From: Bacteroidales bacterium
Lineage (GTDB): Bacteria; Bacteroidota; Bacteroidia; Bacteroidales; M50B96
Direction of reading: 5' to 3'
DNA: 64,000 nucleotides
NCBI GenBank assembly: GCA_018401015.1
Contig: JAGYLP010000006.1
Coordinates: 62,001-126,000, forward strand
Shown: in pieces, positions 1 through 9,618 of the stretch
How the letters are laid out: each line of letters opens with the position of its first letter
Position numbering within the stretch: the stretch's first letter is position 1
Notes under the pieces: generated by a model
Seen by the model: only the letters and a program-made list of their open reading frames with translations
Told to the model about the DNA's origin: nothing
Databases searched by the model: none
Made by a program: the position numbers and the translations under genes

Positions 1-2
1 TA

Positions 3-1997
3 GTCGATATTGGCGACCAGCTTGCCTGTGCGTTTAAAATAGAGAGTCATAATCATCCTTCGGCTGTTGAACCGTATCAGGGTGCAGCAACCGGAGTGGG
101 CGGCATCAACCGCGACATTTTTACCATGGGAGCGCGTCCCATTGCGCAGTTAAACTCCTTACGATTTGGCGATTTGAAGAACGACCGAACCAAATGGTTA
201 TTAAAAGGAGTAACCAAGGGAATTGGCGACTATGGCAATGCTTTTGGCGTTCCCGTTGTAGGGGGTGAAATTTATTTCGACGACTCCTACGAATCGAATC
301 CACTAGTGAATGCGATGAGCGTGGGAATTGTGAAACAAGGTCGGGTTATTTCTGCCATTAGCAAAGGTGAAGGCAATCCCATTTATATTGTTGGAAGTTC
401 TACCGGCAAAGACGGAATTCATGGAACGACCTTCGCATCGGCCGAACTGACCGAAGACTCGGCCGACGACATCCCCAGCATTCAGGTAGGCGACCCTTTT
501 ATGGAGAAGCTTTTACTGGAAGCTACGCTTGAATTGCGCAATACCGATGCAATTATCGGGATGCAGGACATGGGAGCCGCCGGAATTATTTGCTCCACTT
601 CCGAAATGTCGGCTAAAGGGAAAGGTGGAATGCGCATCGATCTGGATAAAGTTCCCTTGCGTCAGCAAAACATGGAAGCTTTTGAGATTCTGCTATCCGA
701 ATCGCAAGAGCGAATGTTGGTGTGTGTTAAAAAAGGAAGGGAAGCCGAAGTTGAAGCAATTTTTGAAAAGTGGGATCTGAACTGTGCTCACATCGGCGAA
801 GTAATCGACGAAGATCGACTCTATTTTTACTACCACGGCGACTTAGTTGCCGATGTACCTGCCGAGAGTTTAGTTTTAGGAGGAGGCGCTCCACAATACG
901 ATCGGGAATATAAAGAACCTGCCTACTTTAAAGAATATCAACAATTTTCGATCGACACCGTTCCTGAGCCGGAACACTTACAAGATGTTGCCTGGTTCCT
1001 GCTTGCACAACCGAATATTGCCTCCAAACGATGGATTTACGAACAATACGATAGCATGGTAGGAACGGTAAATCTCACTACCAACTTCCCGGCCGATGCG
1101 GGAGTGGTGAATGTGAAAGGAACCAACAAAGCCTTAGCGCTCACCACCGATTGCAACAGCCGCTACGTAAAGGCCAACCCGATGGAAGGAGCAATGATTG
1201 CAGTATCGGAAGCAGCCCGAAACATTGTTTGTACCGGTGGCGAGCCCGTTGCCATTACCAACTGTTTAAACTTCGGTAATCCTTACAATCCGGAAGCTTA
1301 TTGGCAATTCGTGATGGCCGTTCAAGGCATGGGAAAAGCTTGCGAAAAGCATGGCACTCCGGTAACCGGCGGCAACGTTAGTTTTCACAACCAAGCAACC
1401 ATTGGAGGGAAAACGGTCCCGGTAAATCCGACTCCAACCATCGGAATGTTGGGAATTATTCACGATAAAAACCATCAAATGGACATGGCCTTTAAGGACA
1501 AAGGGCACATGATTTACCTGATTGGCGAATCGCGCAACGATATCGCTTCGAGTGAGTATCTGTATGCCTGGCATGGCATCAAAGCTTCCCCGGCACCCTG
1601 GTTCGACCTGGACTACGAGCATCGCTTACACCAGGTGGTAAGGAAGCTGATTAAACATAACCTGATTGTTTCAGCTCACGATGTTTCCGAAGGTGGTCTA
1701 TTCGTCACCCTCATTGAATCGAGCTTGCCGAACGGACTTGGCTTCGACATTACCTCCGATGCCGAAAATCGGACCGATGCTTTCCTATTTGGAGAAGCAC
1801 AGGGTCGCATCGTAGTCTCCGTAAACAACAAACACGAAAATGCTTTCATCGATTTCATGATGGCCGAAAAATTCCCCTTCTCAACCATTGGCCATGTAAC
1901 CCGCGGCGAGTTGCGCGTGGACGATTCCAGCTTCGGATTTATCGAAGATGCCCGCAAAGTGTACGACAACGCCATCCATAAACTGATGAACGCTTAA
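3..1997 (+). CDS. purL: Phosphoribosylformylglycinamidine synthase (PurL), 5' end outside window
   Basis: Converts FGAR, glutamine and ATP to FGAM, the fourth step of purine synthesis, in the cytoplasm. The reading frame is open back to base 3, so the gene enters from the left; about 664 codons are visible and probably some 80 are missing. The first residues include the PurL nucleotide-binding signature [20 protein letters not shown], followed by [16 protein letters not shown]. Two AIRS-type halves are visible, the second with the GGNVSFHN and [10 protein letters not shown] motifs. The length fits the small bacterial PurL that works with PurQ and PurS rather than the fused long form. A GTG at 96 could be mistaken for a start, but conserved PurL sequence continues upstream of it. 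A strong terminator follows at once, so this is the last gene of its transcript. Confidence 0.95.
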   Translation, partial: VDIGDQLACAFKIESHNHPSAVEPYQGAATGVGGINRDIFTMGARPIAQLNSLRFGDLKNDRTKWLLKGVTKGIGDYGNAFGVPVVGGEIYFDDSYESNPLVNAMSVGIVKQGRVISAISKGEGNPIYIVGSSTGKDGIHGTTFASAELTEDSADDIPSIQVGDPFMEKLLLEATLELRNTDAIIGMQDMGAAGIICSTSEMSAKGKGGMRIDLDKVPLRQQNMEAFEILLSESQERMLVCVKKGREAEVEAIFEKWDLNCAHIGEVIDEDRLYFYYHGDLVADVPAESLVLGGGAPQYDREYKEPAYFKEYQQFSIDTVPEPEHLQDVAWFLLAQPNIASKRWIYEQYDSMVGTVNLTTNFPADAGVVNVKGTNKALALTTDCNSRYVKANPMEGAMIAVSEAARNIVCTGGEPVAITNCLNFGNPYNPEAYWQFVMAVQGMGKACEKHGTPVTGGNVSFHNQATIGGKTVPVNPTPTIGMLGIIHDKNHQMDMAFKDKGHMIYLIGESRNDIASSEYLYAWHGIKASPAPWFDLDYEHRLHQVVRKLIKHNLIVSAHDVSEGGLFVTLIESSLPNGLGFDITSDAENRTDAFLFGEAQGRIVVSVNNKHENAFIDFMMAEKFPFSTIGHVTRGELRVDDSSFGFIEDARKVYDNAIHKLMNA

Positions 1998-2020
1998 GTG
2001 TTTTAGACTATTCAAATATT

Positions 2021-2057
2021 AAACGAAAGGACTGCCAAAGCAGTCCTTTCGTTTTTA
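2021..2057 (+). terminator. Intrinsic terminator after purL
   Basis: A perfect 14-bp inverted repeat (2021-2034 against 2041-2054, core AAAGGACTG/CAGTCCTTT) with a 6-nt loop is followed by a T run. It starts 24 bases after the purL stop. Confidence 0.9.
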
Positions 2058-2445
2058 GGAAAGGTCGAAAATCAGCCACATCGATTCAATCCCCTTGGTT
2101 TAATTTCAGCTCTCATCCCGCTCGCAAATTCTCCTGCGAATACCATTGTTAGAGCCAAGACTTATGGTAGGTGAATCTATATCTGAAACCGACAAGCCTA
2201 AAGAAGACCGCACGAAGGGATTTTTGTAGCAAAAAGATTGAAAGGAAACAGGACTCCATCAAGAGCCAGTTCGGAAGTACCCTTCATGATGGGTACACGC
2301 AGGCTTTTTAGCCTTTCTGTCTGCATGGTGTCAATAATACATTCATTAAGCTGAACACTCTTTCGATATTCGACTATAAAGTTTTTCCTAATTCCATTTA
2401 GGGTCTATTTAACACTTTATAGTTGTTTTGTGCAAATATACTTCA
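2058..2445. other. Gap between purL terminator and toxin gene
   Basis: Nearly 390 bases without a convincing gene. A reverse-strand frame open for about 65 codons (roughly 2199-2404) has no convincing start or recognisable motif and could be a gene remnant. No RNA motif was recognised. Confidence 0.4.
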
Positions 2446-2453
2446 TATCTTTA
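2446..2453 (+). promoter_or_regulatory. Probable -7 box of the toxin-antitoxin operon
   Basis: TATCTTTA differs from the Bacteroidota TAnnTTTG consensus at the last base. A TTTTG lies about 20 bases upstream near 2426-2430. It sits 20 bases before the ATG at 2473 and therefore argues against the upstream in-frame ATG at 2428. Confidence 0.5.
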
Positions 2454-2472
2454 CACGACATTAAATTTCCCA

Positions 2473-2820
2473 ATGGCATCAAAGCACGAAGTTGAAACTT
2501 ACTTAGAGGAGTTAAAACTGAAAATGGACATTTTCGGCATACTGTTTCTTGATGACCGCGGGAAAAATCAACAAACCCTGTATGATTTAGAAATTTCACC
2601 AGCCAACCGCAAAGAAATTATAAGTTCCCTAAAGTTTGAAGACTACTCGCAGGGCCCTTTAGCTGAAAAAATGCATGGCATCTTGCCAATGTGGGTTTTT
2701 GGCAAACAAGTAAAAAATCAAGAAGTGTACATTAAAGTAAGTATGGGAATTGAAAACAAGGGAGCGATTTGTATTTCATTTCATATTGCCGAACATCCTA
2801 TGAATTATCCATTTAAATAA
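2473..2820 (+). CDS. MqsR-family type II toxin
   Basis: A 115-residue protein resembling the Bacteroidota branch of MqsR, an RNase-type mRNA interferase of the RelE-like fold that cleaves mRNA when free of its antitoxin. Visible conserved blocks are KNQQTLYDLEIS, EDYSQGP, WVFGKQVKNQEVYIK and ICISFHIAEHPMNYPF at the C-terminus. I chose ATG 2473 because ATG 2428 lies upstream of the probable promoter and adds unconserved residues. The gene ends 8 bases before the next gene, which encodes an antitoxin-like regulator, the expected toxin-first order of mqsRA. Family membership is a judgement from motif memory; RNase activity is inferred. Confidence 0.8.
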   Translation: MASKHEVETYLEELKLKMDIFGILFLDDRGKNQQTLYDLEISPANRKEIISSLKFEDYSQGPLAEKMHGILPMWVFGKQVKNQEVYIKVSMGIENKGAICISFHIAEHPMNYPFK

Positions 2821-2828
2821 TAATCACC

Positions 2829-3827
2829 ATGAAGAGTCCATTTACAAATAAAGAAATGATCATTGTGAAAGAGTGGAGAACCATGAGTTTTCGCAAAGAC
2901 GAATTCAAGGTGTACTTTCATTCCTACAAATGCGAAGATACAGGCGAACAATTTGAAGATGATGCATTTGCCCAATTGAATTACAATCAATTAGTAAATC
3001 AATATAGGTTTAAATACAGCATCCCTTTCCCTGAACAAATTATTTCAATTAGGGCTAAATATAATCTATCGGCAGCAAAAATGTCTGAGATACTGGGCTT
3101 TGGGATAAATGGATATCGCCAATACGAAGCAGGAGAAGTCCCAAACCAATCAAACGCCAAATTAATCCAGTTAGCCGACGACCCTCATGAATTTAAAAAA
3201 CTGGTTAACTACTGCACTACACTTGACCGTAAGTTTGTAGAAAAGATAGTTAAGACCATTGATAATTTATTAGAAGAGCAAAAGAGGCATAAACGTGAAA
3301 ATCAACTGGAGAATTACCTGTTTAGCACATGCCTTCCGAACAATTGGACAGGTTTTAAAACGCCAGATTTTAGAAAGTTTTCTGAGATGGTCGTGTTTTT
3401 CACCGAAAAACTTGAGCCCTGGAAAACCAAGTTGAATAAGCTGTTATTCTATGCTGATTTTTACATGCATAAGCAATCGGGATTTTCAATGAGCGGTGTT
3501 CAGTATCAAGCCATTCCGATGGGGCCAGTCCCCAAAAATTTCAACAGTATATACGAATACTTATCTAACAATGGCGAAATCGATATTTATTACACCCATT
3601 TTGCGAATGGAGGAACAGGAGAACAATTTAAGCCAAATCCCAACAAGGCTTTTGAAAAGACTTTATTTTCCGAGACAGAATTGCAACTATTAGAATCGAT
3701 AGCAGAAAGATTCAAAACCACCTCGACAAACGAGATAATTGAAATCAGTCATAAAGAAAAAGCCTGGATTGATAATATAGCAGAAAAAAAACTGATCGAC
3801 TATAAGTATAGTTTCGATTTAAACTGA
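2829..3827 (+). CDS. MqsA-like antitoxin: N-terminal domain, HTH and C-terminal Panacea/SocA-like (DUF4065) domain
   Basis: A 332-residue partner of the preceding toxin. Residues 1-60 match the MqsA-type N-terminal region, but the zinc-binding cysteine pairs are largely gone: one Cys remains in the YKCEDTGEQF stretch. Residues about 66-125 form a helix-turn-helix (ISIRAKYNLSAAKMSEILGF, then YRQYEAGEVP), typical of MqsA/HigA antitoxins that bind their own promoter. Residues about 185-330 (LNKLLFYADFYMHKQSG, YQAIPMGPVP, ISHKEKAWID) match the DUF4065 or Panacea domain, which neutralises many unrelated toxins. The modular antitoxin therefore probably binds MqsR through either the N-terminal or the Panacea domain and autoregulates the operon. 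The coding pair ends in a gene-free stretch. Confidence 0.8.
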   Translation: MKSPFTNKEMIIVKEWRTMSFRKDEFKVYFHSYKCEDTGEQFEDDAFAQLNYNQLVNQYRFKYSIPFPEQIISIRAKYNLSAAKMSEILGFGINGYRQYEAGEVPNQSNAKLIQLADDPHEFKKLVNYCTTLDRKFVEKIVKTIDNLLEEQKRHKRENQLENYLFSTCLPNNWTGFKTPDFRKFSEMVVFFTEKLEPWKTKLNKLLFYADFYMHKQSGFSMSGVQYQAIPMGPVPKNFNSIYEYLSNNGEIDIYYTHFANGGTGEQFKPNPNKAFEKTLFSETELQLLESIAERFKTTSTNEIIEISHKEKAWIDNIAEKKLIDYKYSFDLN

Positions 3828-4000
3828 TCCTCCAGACTTTTACCGACTCCAAGCGATTAGGCAAGCTTGGAATTCCCGCAATGCCCATAGTCCAAACCCA
3901 AATGGCGCATGACCATTCGAGTCCTTCCAAGGCGATTCGCGACAGAATACTGCCCCACTTCACTTAAGAATTAAACCTCCGAAGAATGCTGAAACTGGCT

Positions 4001-5275
4001 TTATCGCTTTCGGCGGTGGCTTTTTTCCGCCTTCGTCTTTTTAGCATGAAAAGCTCCACCTCCTTTACGACGTCCCGGAGCTTTCAGATAGGGTTTATCG
4101 AATAAGCTGGGACGCTCTTCCTCGGTAAAAATCGGAGAAACAGGGACAACTTCCGGGATTGGAAAAACAGGAATAGCTTTCCCGATTAAAGCTTCGACTG
4201 CCTCCTGATGCTGTTGTTCTTTTTCGTTGATAAACGAAATGGCGATGCCGGATTTATCGGCACGGCCGGTCCTTCCAATACGATGGATGTAATCGGCGGG
4301 TTCCTCCGGGAAGTCGAAATTCACCACGTGGCTCACATCGCTCACGTCCAATCCGCGTGCAACGATATCGGTAGCTATCAAGAACTTAACCTCTCCCTCG
4401 TGGAATCTTTTCAAGGTATTCAAGCGTAAATTTTGCGATTTATTGGAGTGCAGCACTCCCGCCTGCAGGATATTTTTCTTCTGCAGCTCCTCTTCAATCC
4501 GATCGGCCAGGCGTTTAGTACCCGTAAAAACAAGCACTTTTGCAAAATCCGGTTCCGTTTCCATGAAGTGCAGCAGCAGATTCAGTTTCGTATAAAAGTT
4601 TGGAACATGGAAAGCACGTTGTTCGATTTGATCGAGTGTGGTTCCATGCGGGGCTATTTCGACCCGATAAGGCTCGTAAAAATAGTCTTGAATAAGCGCA
4701 TCGACGTCGTCGGTAAGCGTAGCCGAAAACATTAGATGCTGCCGCTTTTCCGGAATCATTTCCAGGATTTGGATAATTTGAGTTCGAAATCCTAAATGGA
4801 GCATCTCGTCCACCTCGTCGATTACAATTTGTTGAATCGACTTGAGTCGCAACACGCCCGTAAGATTCAAATCGATGAGTCGTCCCGGGGTAGCTACTAA
4901 AATATCCAGCCCCTGATAAACCCGTTCTTTCTGCGTATTGATATTGGTTCCACCGTAAATTCCTTCGACACGGACATTCATATAGGTGGTTAGCTTTTTG
5001 ATTTCGCCTAGTACTTGCACCACTAATTCACGGGTTGGGACCAGAATCAGGACACGCGGATGCCTTTGATTCGAGAACTTCAGCTGCCTGAGTATGGGCA
5101 ACAAATAGGCGAAGGTTTTTCCGGTACCGGTTTGAGCGATTCCGATAACATCCTTTCCCGACATGATAATCGGATAAGCTTCCTTTTGAATGGGAGTTGG
5201 CGCGATAAACTCCAGGTCGGTAAGGGCATTGATGAGCGGTTTGCTCAAATTCAGTTCGGTAAAGGAAAGTTCCAT
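4001..5275 (-). CDS. DEAD-box ATP-dependent RNA helicase, RhlE-like
   Basis: A 424-residue RNA helicase that unwinds short duplexes, probably in ribosome assembly or RNA decay. The Q motif region (FIAPTPIQKEAYP), motif I AQTGTGKT, motif III SAT, and motif VI HRIGRTGRADKSG are all present. Motif II reads DEVD, not DEAD. The C-terminal tail is short and very basic (GRRKGGG, then KKTKAEKSHRRKR), as in RhlE/CsdA-type RNA chaperones. I chose ATG 5275 (MELSFTEL), because the 19 extra upstream residues are not conserved and a good -7 box lies at 5291-5298. It is a single-gene transcript, divergent from the CotH gene. Confidence 0.88.
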   Translation of the reverse strand: MELSFTELNLSKPLINALTDLEFIAPTPIQKEAYPIIMSGKDVIGIAQTGTGKTFAYLLPILRQLKFSNQRHPRVLILVPTRELVVQVLGEIKKLTTYMNVRVEGIYGGTNINTQKERVYQGLDILVATPGRLIDLNLTGVLRLKSIQQIVIDEVDEMLHLGFRTQIIQILEMIPEKRQHLMFSATLTDDVDALIQDYFYEPYRVEIAPHGTTLDQIEQRAFHVPNFYTKLNLLLHFMETEPDFAKVLVFTGTKRLADRIEEELQKKNILQAGVLHSNKSQNLRLNTLKRFHEGEVKFLIATDIVARGLDVSDVSHVVNFDFPEEPADYIHRIGRTGRADKSGIAISFINEKEQQHQEAVEALIGKAIPVFPIPEVVPVSPIFTEEERPSLFDKPYLKAPGRRKGGGAFHAKKTKAEKSHRRKR

Positions 5276-5290
5276 GTAAAATATTTTCTG

Positions 5291-5298
5291 CAAAGGTA
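5291..5298 (-). promoter_or_regulatory. -7 box for the DEAD-box helicase gene
   Basis: Reverse-strand TACCTTTG is an exact TAnnTTTG match 15 bases upstream of the chosen ATG at 5275, giving a very short leader. Confidence 0.6.
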
Positions 5299-5403
5299 GG
5301 TGGAAAGGGATAGTTTCAAAATCGGATTTCAATCGTTAGCTTTAAGCTTTTTAGCGGGTTTCATCGTACCGGAAAAAACCTTGCATTTTATCAATCTAAA
5401 TCA

Positions 5404-7743
5404 ATGGTAATCAATTTCATAAACATCAAGCTGCTTTTAATCTCAAGCTTCGTAATTGCTTTTGTCCTTTTTGGAAACGCACAAAATCATCATCCGGATG
5501 CAGGGAAAGTATTCATGGAAGAGCAGGTAAGTCGGATCGACATCTACCTACATCCCGATTCCTTAGCCTGGATTTTAGCTCCCGGCAACGAATGGTCGGA
5601 TCATGAATTTCCGGCTAGTTTTTATTTCCTGGGCGGAAGTGCGCGCGATACCATCCATCAGGTAGGGTTTCGTTTACGCGGCAACACTTCGCGCTTTTCG
5701 GGTAAAAAATCCTTCAAAGTAAGCTTCAACAGCTTTTACGACGGTCGGTTCGAAGGATTGGAAAAGCTGAATTTAAATGGTGAGCACAACGACCCAACCG
5801 TTTTGCGGTCGCGTTTATTCTGGACCATGGCGCGCAATTGGGGAATACCAGCCAGCCGCATCAATCATACTCGTTTGTACATCAACGGAGCCTACCATGG
5901 ACTGTATGTTAACGTGGAGCACATCGACGAAGAGTTTGTCGAAATTCGGTATGGGAATAAAAACGGAAACCTTTATAAATGCTTATGGCCTGCCGATTTG
6001 GACTACATTGGAAGCAACCCTGATTCGTACAAATTGGAAGTAAACGGACGTCGTGTTTACGAACTAAAAACCAATACCGACGAAGACGATTATTCCGATT
6101 TAGCTCATTTTATAGGCGTTATCAATTTAACCAGCACGGTCAACTTACAAGCAGAACTGGAGCCTATTTTCAACGTAAATGCTTTCCTGAAGTATTACGC
6201 TTTCGAAATTCTCACCGGACATTGGGATGGGTACGCTTACAACAAAAACAATTTCTACCTGTATCGCAATACCGCCAGCGGAAAATTTGAATTCATTCCC
6301 TACGATGGCGATAATACCTTTGGAATCGATTGGATTGGGCGCGACTGGGCCAATCGCAATGTGAACCAATGGGCCAATACCGGCGAAGACCGTCCGCTCG
6401 TAAAACGTCTCCTCCAAGTTCCGGAATACCGAAATCGGCTTAATTTTTATTTGAACGAATTATTAAACACCCATTTTCATCCCGATCTGATGAATGCTCA
6501 AATTGATGAACTGAAAAATCAGATTGCACCCTTCATTTCCTCCGACACCTATTACTCGAACTCCTATGGTTTCGATTATCAAGATTTTGTGAATAGCTTC
6601 ACCCAGGCGCTGGGCGGCCATGTTGCTTACGGCTTAAAGAATTACATGGCTGCACGCCACCAAAGTGCCCTCAGCCAGTTAGACTTACAGAACATTGCCC
6701 CGATTGTGGAGAAGCTTGAATACCATGCTCCTTTTGCCGGGCAGTTCGCCTGGGTGGGCGCACAATTGAACGACGAAAGCAATAACCTGAACCTTAAGCT
6801 TCATTATCGGATAAATGGAAACGACTGGCTTTGGGTGGAGATGGAAGATGAGGGACTCACTTCCGACTTTTCGGCGCAGGATGGTTTTTTCGGGATTTAT
6901 TTAGAGACCGACACCTCCATGCATCAAATCGATTTTTACCTGGAAGCAACCGACCCCGACGGAGCCCTGAGCCGGGAACCATACGAAAATCACCTCACCG
7001 TATTCATTCGCGAGAAACCATTTTACTCCATATCTATTAACGAATTATGTCCAAGCAACACTCAACTTGCCATGGATAATTTTGGCGAGTACGACGATTG
7101 GCTCGAGCTTCACAACTATGGCGACGAGAGTTTGTTTTTAGAGCATTTTTTCTTAACCGACCAGGAGGAAGTTCCCTTAAAATGGCGACTGCCGTCCACT
7201 GGTCTTGCTCCGGGTGCTTACGAAATTTGCTGGCTCGATGGAGAGCCAAGTCAAGGAGCATGGCATGCGAACTTCCGATTGAATCAACGCGGAGAAACCA
7301 TCAGCCTATATTTTTACGATGGGATAGATACCTTGCTCATCGATCAAATGCGTTTTACCTACCTGAACAACAATGCAACCAAGGGTCGAATCCCGAATGG
7401 AGTTGGTCCATTTGGTTTGCTGAATCATCCTTCGCCAGGCTTTTCGAATACAGCTACGGTATCGGTTTCTAGACCTGTAGTGGAGAACAACCTCAAGCTG
7501 TATCCGAACCCCTTTGTGAAAAGCTGTTGGTTGGATTTTTCAGAGAAAGCCGAAGGGAACCTCGAAATTTTCGATGCTTCCGGCAAGCTAATCCGGTCGG
7601 AAATCATTCACGCTGAATCGTGGCAATGGAATGGAAAAGATGGAAATGGGAAAACACTTCCAGCTGGAATCTACCCCATTCGGTTCGTGGACAAAAGCGG
7701 GAAGGTATCTACCACCCGGATTATCAAAATGGAAGGATTTTAA
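5404..7743 (+). CDS. Secreted CotH-kinase family protein with lamin-tail domain and T9SS sorting domain
   Basis: A 779-residue exported protein. Residues 1-26 form a signal peptide ending GNAQ. The CotH domain spans about 40-370, with the fold's conserved GFRLRGNTSR, KKSFKVSFN and the metal-binding IPYDGDNTFGIDW near residue 298. CotH proteins are atypical kinases that phosphorylate secreted or spore-coat proteins; activity here is inferred. Residues about 543-690 (SINELCPSN, WLELHNYGDE) form a lamin-tail domain. The last 80 residues (LKLYPNPF to the end) are a T9SS type A sorting domain, so the protein should cross the outer membrane through the SprA translocon and be surface-attached or released. 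Its stop overlaps the convergent rnhA stop by 4 bases. Confidence 0.88.
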   Translation: MVINFINIKLLLISSFVIAFVLFGNAQNHHPDAGKVFMEEQVSRIDIYLHPDSLAWILAPGNEWSDHEFPASFYFLGGSARDTIHQVGFRLRGNTSRFSGKKSFKVSFNSFYDGRFEGLEKLNLNGEHNDPTVLRSRLFWTMARNWGIPASRINHTRLYINGAYHGLYVNVEHIDEEFVEIRYGNKNGNLYKCLWPADLDYIGSNPDSYKLEVNGRRVYELKTNTDEDDYSDLAHFIGVINLTSTVNLQAELEPIFNVNAFLKYYAFEILTGHWDGYAYNKNNFYLYRNTASGKFEFIPYDGDNTFGIDWIGRDWANRNVNQWANTGEDRPLVKRLLQVPEYRNRLNFYLNELLNTHFHPDLMNAQIDELKNQIAPFISSDTYYSNSYGFDYQDFVNSFTQALGGHVAYGLKNYMAARHQSALSQLDLQNIAPIVEKLEYHAPFAGQFAWVGAQLNDESNNLNLKLHYRINGNDWLWVEMEDEGLTSDFSAQDGFFGIYLETDTSMHQIDFYLEATDPDGALSREPYENHLTVFIREKPFYSISINELCPSNTQLAMDNFGEYDDWLELHNYGDESLFLEHFFLTDQEEVPLKWRLPSTGLAPGAYEICWLDGEPSQGAWHANFRLNQRGETISLYFYDGIDTLLIDQMRFTYLNNNATKGRIPNGVGPFGLLNHPSPGFSNTATVSVSRPVVENNLKLYPNPFVKSCWLDFSEKAEGNLEIFDASGKLIRSEIIHAESWQWNGKDGNGKTLPAGIYPIRFVDKSGKVSTTRIIKMEGF

Positions 7744-8240
7744 AATAACCCTCCGGGGTTTTTCACCTCCAGGTATCCTACGTCGGGCAATAGGTTTGGA
7801 GCATTGGCTGCGGCCACGGCTAACTGATCGCAACGCTCATTTTCCGGGATATTGGCATGACCTTTTACCCACACAAAACGAACTTGATGTTGCGGATAAA
7901 TTTCCAGAAAACGTTTCCATAAGTCGACGTTCTTCACCTTTTTAAATCCTTTTTGAACCCAGCCTCTAAGCCAATTCTTCTCCACGGCATCGACCACGTA
8001 GCGCGAATCGCTGTAAACCACCACTTGGCTTTGAGGTCGTTTTATTTTTTCCAATGCAACAATTACCGCTAATAACTCCATCCGATTATTTGTAGTGAGT
8101 TGGTATCCTTCTGAAAATTCTTTCCGATAATTCCCTAGTCGCATCACGATTCCATAGCCTCCCGGACCGGGATTGCCGAGTGCGGCTCCATCGGTATAAA
8201 CAATAATTTCGTTGGGTTTTTCACCTGGCTGTTGATTCAT
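7740..8240 (-). CDS. rnhA: Ribonuclease HI
   Basis: A 166-residue enzyme that degrades the RNA strand of RNA-DNA hybrids (R-loops, primers). The four acidic catalytic residues are visible as D17 (YTDGAALGNPG), E55 (NNRMEL), D78 (YSDSRYVV) and D138 (NERCDQLA), with the flexible-loop histidine in VKGHAN. Length is normal for bacterial RNase HI with a short unstructured tail. Last gene of a gmk-nadD-rnhA run, 13 bases after nadD. Confidence 0.95.
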   Translation of the reverse strand: MNQQPGEKPNEIIVYTDGAALGNPGPGGYGIVMRLGNYRKEFSEGYQLTTNNRMELLAVIVALEKIKRPQSQVVVYSDSRYVVDAVEKNWLRGWVQKGFKKVKNVDLWKRFLEIYPQHQVRFVWVKGHANIPENERCDQLAVAAANAPNLLPDVGYLEVKNPGGLF

Positions 8241-8253
8241 AAAAACTTAACGA

Positions 8254-8838
8254 TTACTGGTAAAAGTTCATTTCGTTCACGTAACGTGCAACCGGTTCCG
8301 GCATGAAGAAGGAAACATTTTTCCCATCGCGGATGGCTTTCCGGATAAAGCTGCTGCTTACTTCCATTTGCGGAGCATCAACCAGCCTGATGTAATCGCG
8401 GTAAACTGAATCTTCCGGTTTAAACTGATTGCGCGGATAAACGTAGAGTTGATACTGATCTAAAATGACTTGATAATTTTTCCATTTATGCAATGAATCG
8501 AGGTTATCGGAACCCAAAAGCAGCACCAATTCATAATCGGGATATTTCTCGTGCAGATAGGTGAGCGTATCGATGGTGTAAGAAGGTTTTGGCATATTGA
8601 ATTCAACGTTCGAAACCCGAAACAGATTCGAATCGCCAATGGCTAGTTCGAGCAAGTGAAGACGATGATAATCGGCCAATAAATCGTTGCGGTTTTTAAG
8701 CGGATTATGCGGACTTACCACGAACCATAGTTGGTCGAGGTCGCTATACGCCACAAAATAATTGGCAATAGCCATGTGCCCGATGTGAACCGGATTAAAC
8801 GTGCCAAAAAACAACCCTATTTTCTTCTTCTTTTCCAT
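8254..8838 (-). CDS. nadD: Nicotinate-nucleotide adenylyltransferase
   Basis: Adenylates nicotinate mononucleotide to deamido-NAD in NAD synthesis; cytoplasmic. 194 residues, normal length. The nucleotidyltransferase signature GTFNPVHIGH is at residues 12-21 and the C-terminal SSSFIRKAIR motif matches the conserved ISSTxIR. It lies between gmk and rnhA in one orientation; the 64 bases upstream show no clear terminator, so one transcript is likely. Complements nadB at 12.4 kb in the same pathway. Confidence 0.95.
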   Translation of the reverse strand: MEKKKKIGLFFGTFNPVHIGHMAIANYFVAYSDLDQLWFVVSPHNPLKNRNDLLADYHRLHLLELAIGDSNLFRVSNVEFNMPKPSYTIDTLTYLHEKYPDYELVLLLGSDNLDSLHKWKNYQVILDQYQLYVYPRNQFKPEDSVYRDYIRLVDAPQMEVSSSFIRKAIRDGKNVSFFMPEPVARYVNEMNFYQ

Positions 8839-8902
8839 GAAATTCCTTTTGAGGAGCGATTAAAAGAGGCGAAGCCCGACCAACAAAGGTCACAACCCGA
8901 TT

Positions 8903-9484
8903 TTAAATTTGAATGAAGGAAGCGACCAGCTTCTTCACTTCCTCCTGAGCCACTTCCAGCTTATCGTTTATGAGCACATAATCGAACTGTGGAGCGTAGC
9001 TTAGCTCATAGCGAGCTTTTTCCAACCGTTTCCGAATCGTTTCCTCCGAGTCGGTAGAACGATTCCGAAGACGATGCTCCAGCTCCTCCACCGAAGGAGG
9101 CATTACAAAAATACTGAGCGATTGCGATGGATACTGCGCTTTAACCGACAATCCTCCTTTCACATCGATATCGAAAACCACATGATGATCTTTCGAAAAA
9201 ATCCGATCCAGCTCCGAGCGCAAGGTTCCGTAAAAACTACCCGGATAAACCTCTTCCCATTCGATAAATGCATCGCGCTCAATATTTTCCTTAAAAGCTT
9301 CGGTGGATAAAAAGTAATAATCCTTTCCATCTGTTTCATGCTTGCGTGGGGATCGATTGCAGGCAGAAACTGAAAACTCCAACTTCGGAAATTCCTTTAA
9401 AACATAATGCACTATGGTCGTTTTCCCGGCGCCCGAGGGAGCTGAAAAAATAAGCAACTTACCCTCCTTTTTCGTTTCATTCAT
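8903..9484 (-). CDS. gmk: Guanylate kinase
   Basis: Phosphorylates GMP to GDP with ATP; essential nucleotide enzyme. 193 residues with P-loop SAPSGAGKTT at residues 14-23, the GMP-binding SVSACNRSPR and TDGKDYYF segments, and the FDIDVKGGLSVK loop. First gene of the reverse-strand gmk-nadD-rnhA group. No good -7 box was found upstream. Confidence 0.95.
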   Translation of the reverse strand: MNETKKEGKLLIFSAPSGAGKTTIVHYVLKEFPKLEFSVSACNRSPRKHETDGKDYYFLSTEAFKENIERDAFIEWEEVYPGSFYGTLRSELDRIFSKDHHVVFDIDVKGGLSVKAQYPSQSLSIFVMPPSVEELEHRLRNRSTDSEETIRKRLEKARYELSYAPQFDYVLINDKLEVAQEEVKKLVASFIQI

Positions 9485-9618
9485 GCCACGAAAATAAGGA
9501 ATGGATTTCGTTTATCGGAAGAAAAATGAAGCGGAATCCTGTCGATTCTGCTTTTAGCTTTGAGATAATTGGAGTATTTTTTCAAGCGAATTAAAAACCA
9601 TCATAAACCCGGGCTATC

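Noticed and set aside
2199-2404. Reverse-strand open frame of about 65 codons between purL and the toxin gene
   Set aside because: No convincing start, no recognised motif and low-complexity context; at best a remnant.
2428-2472. Longer N-terminus for the MqsR-like toxin
   Set aside because: It overlaps the likely promoter box and is not conserved in the family.
3745-3963. Reverse-strand 72-codon frame
   Set aside because: It runs antisense through the 3' end of the antitoxin gene and has no family features.
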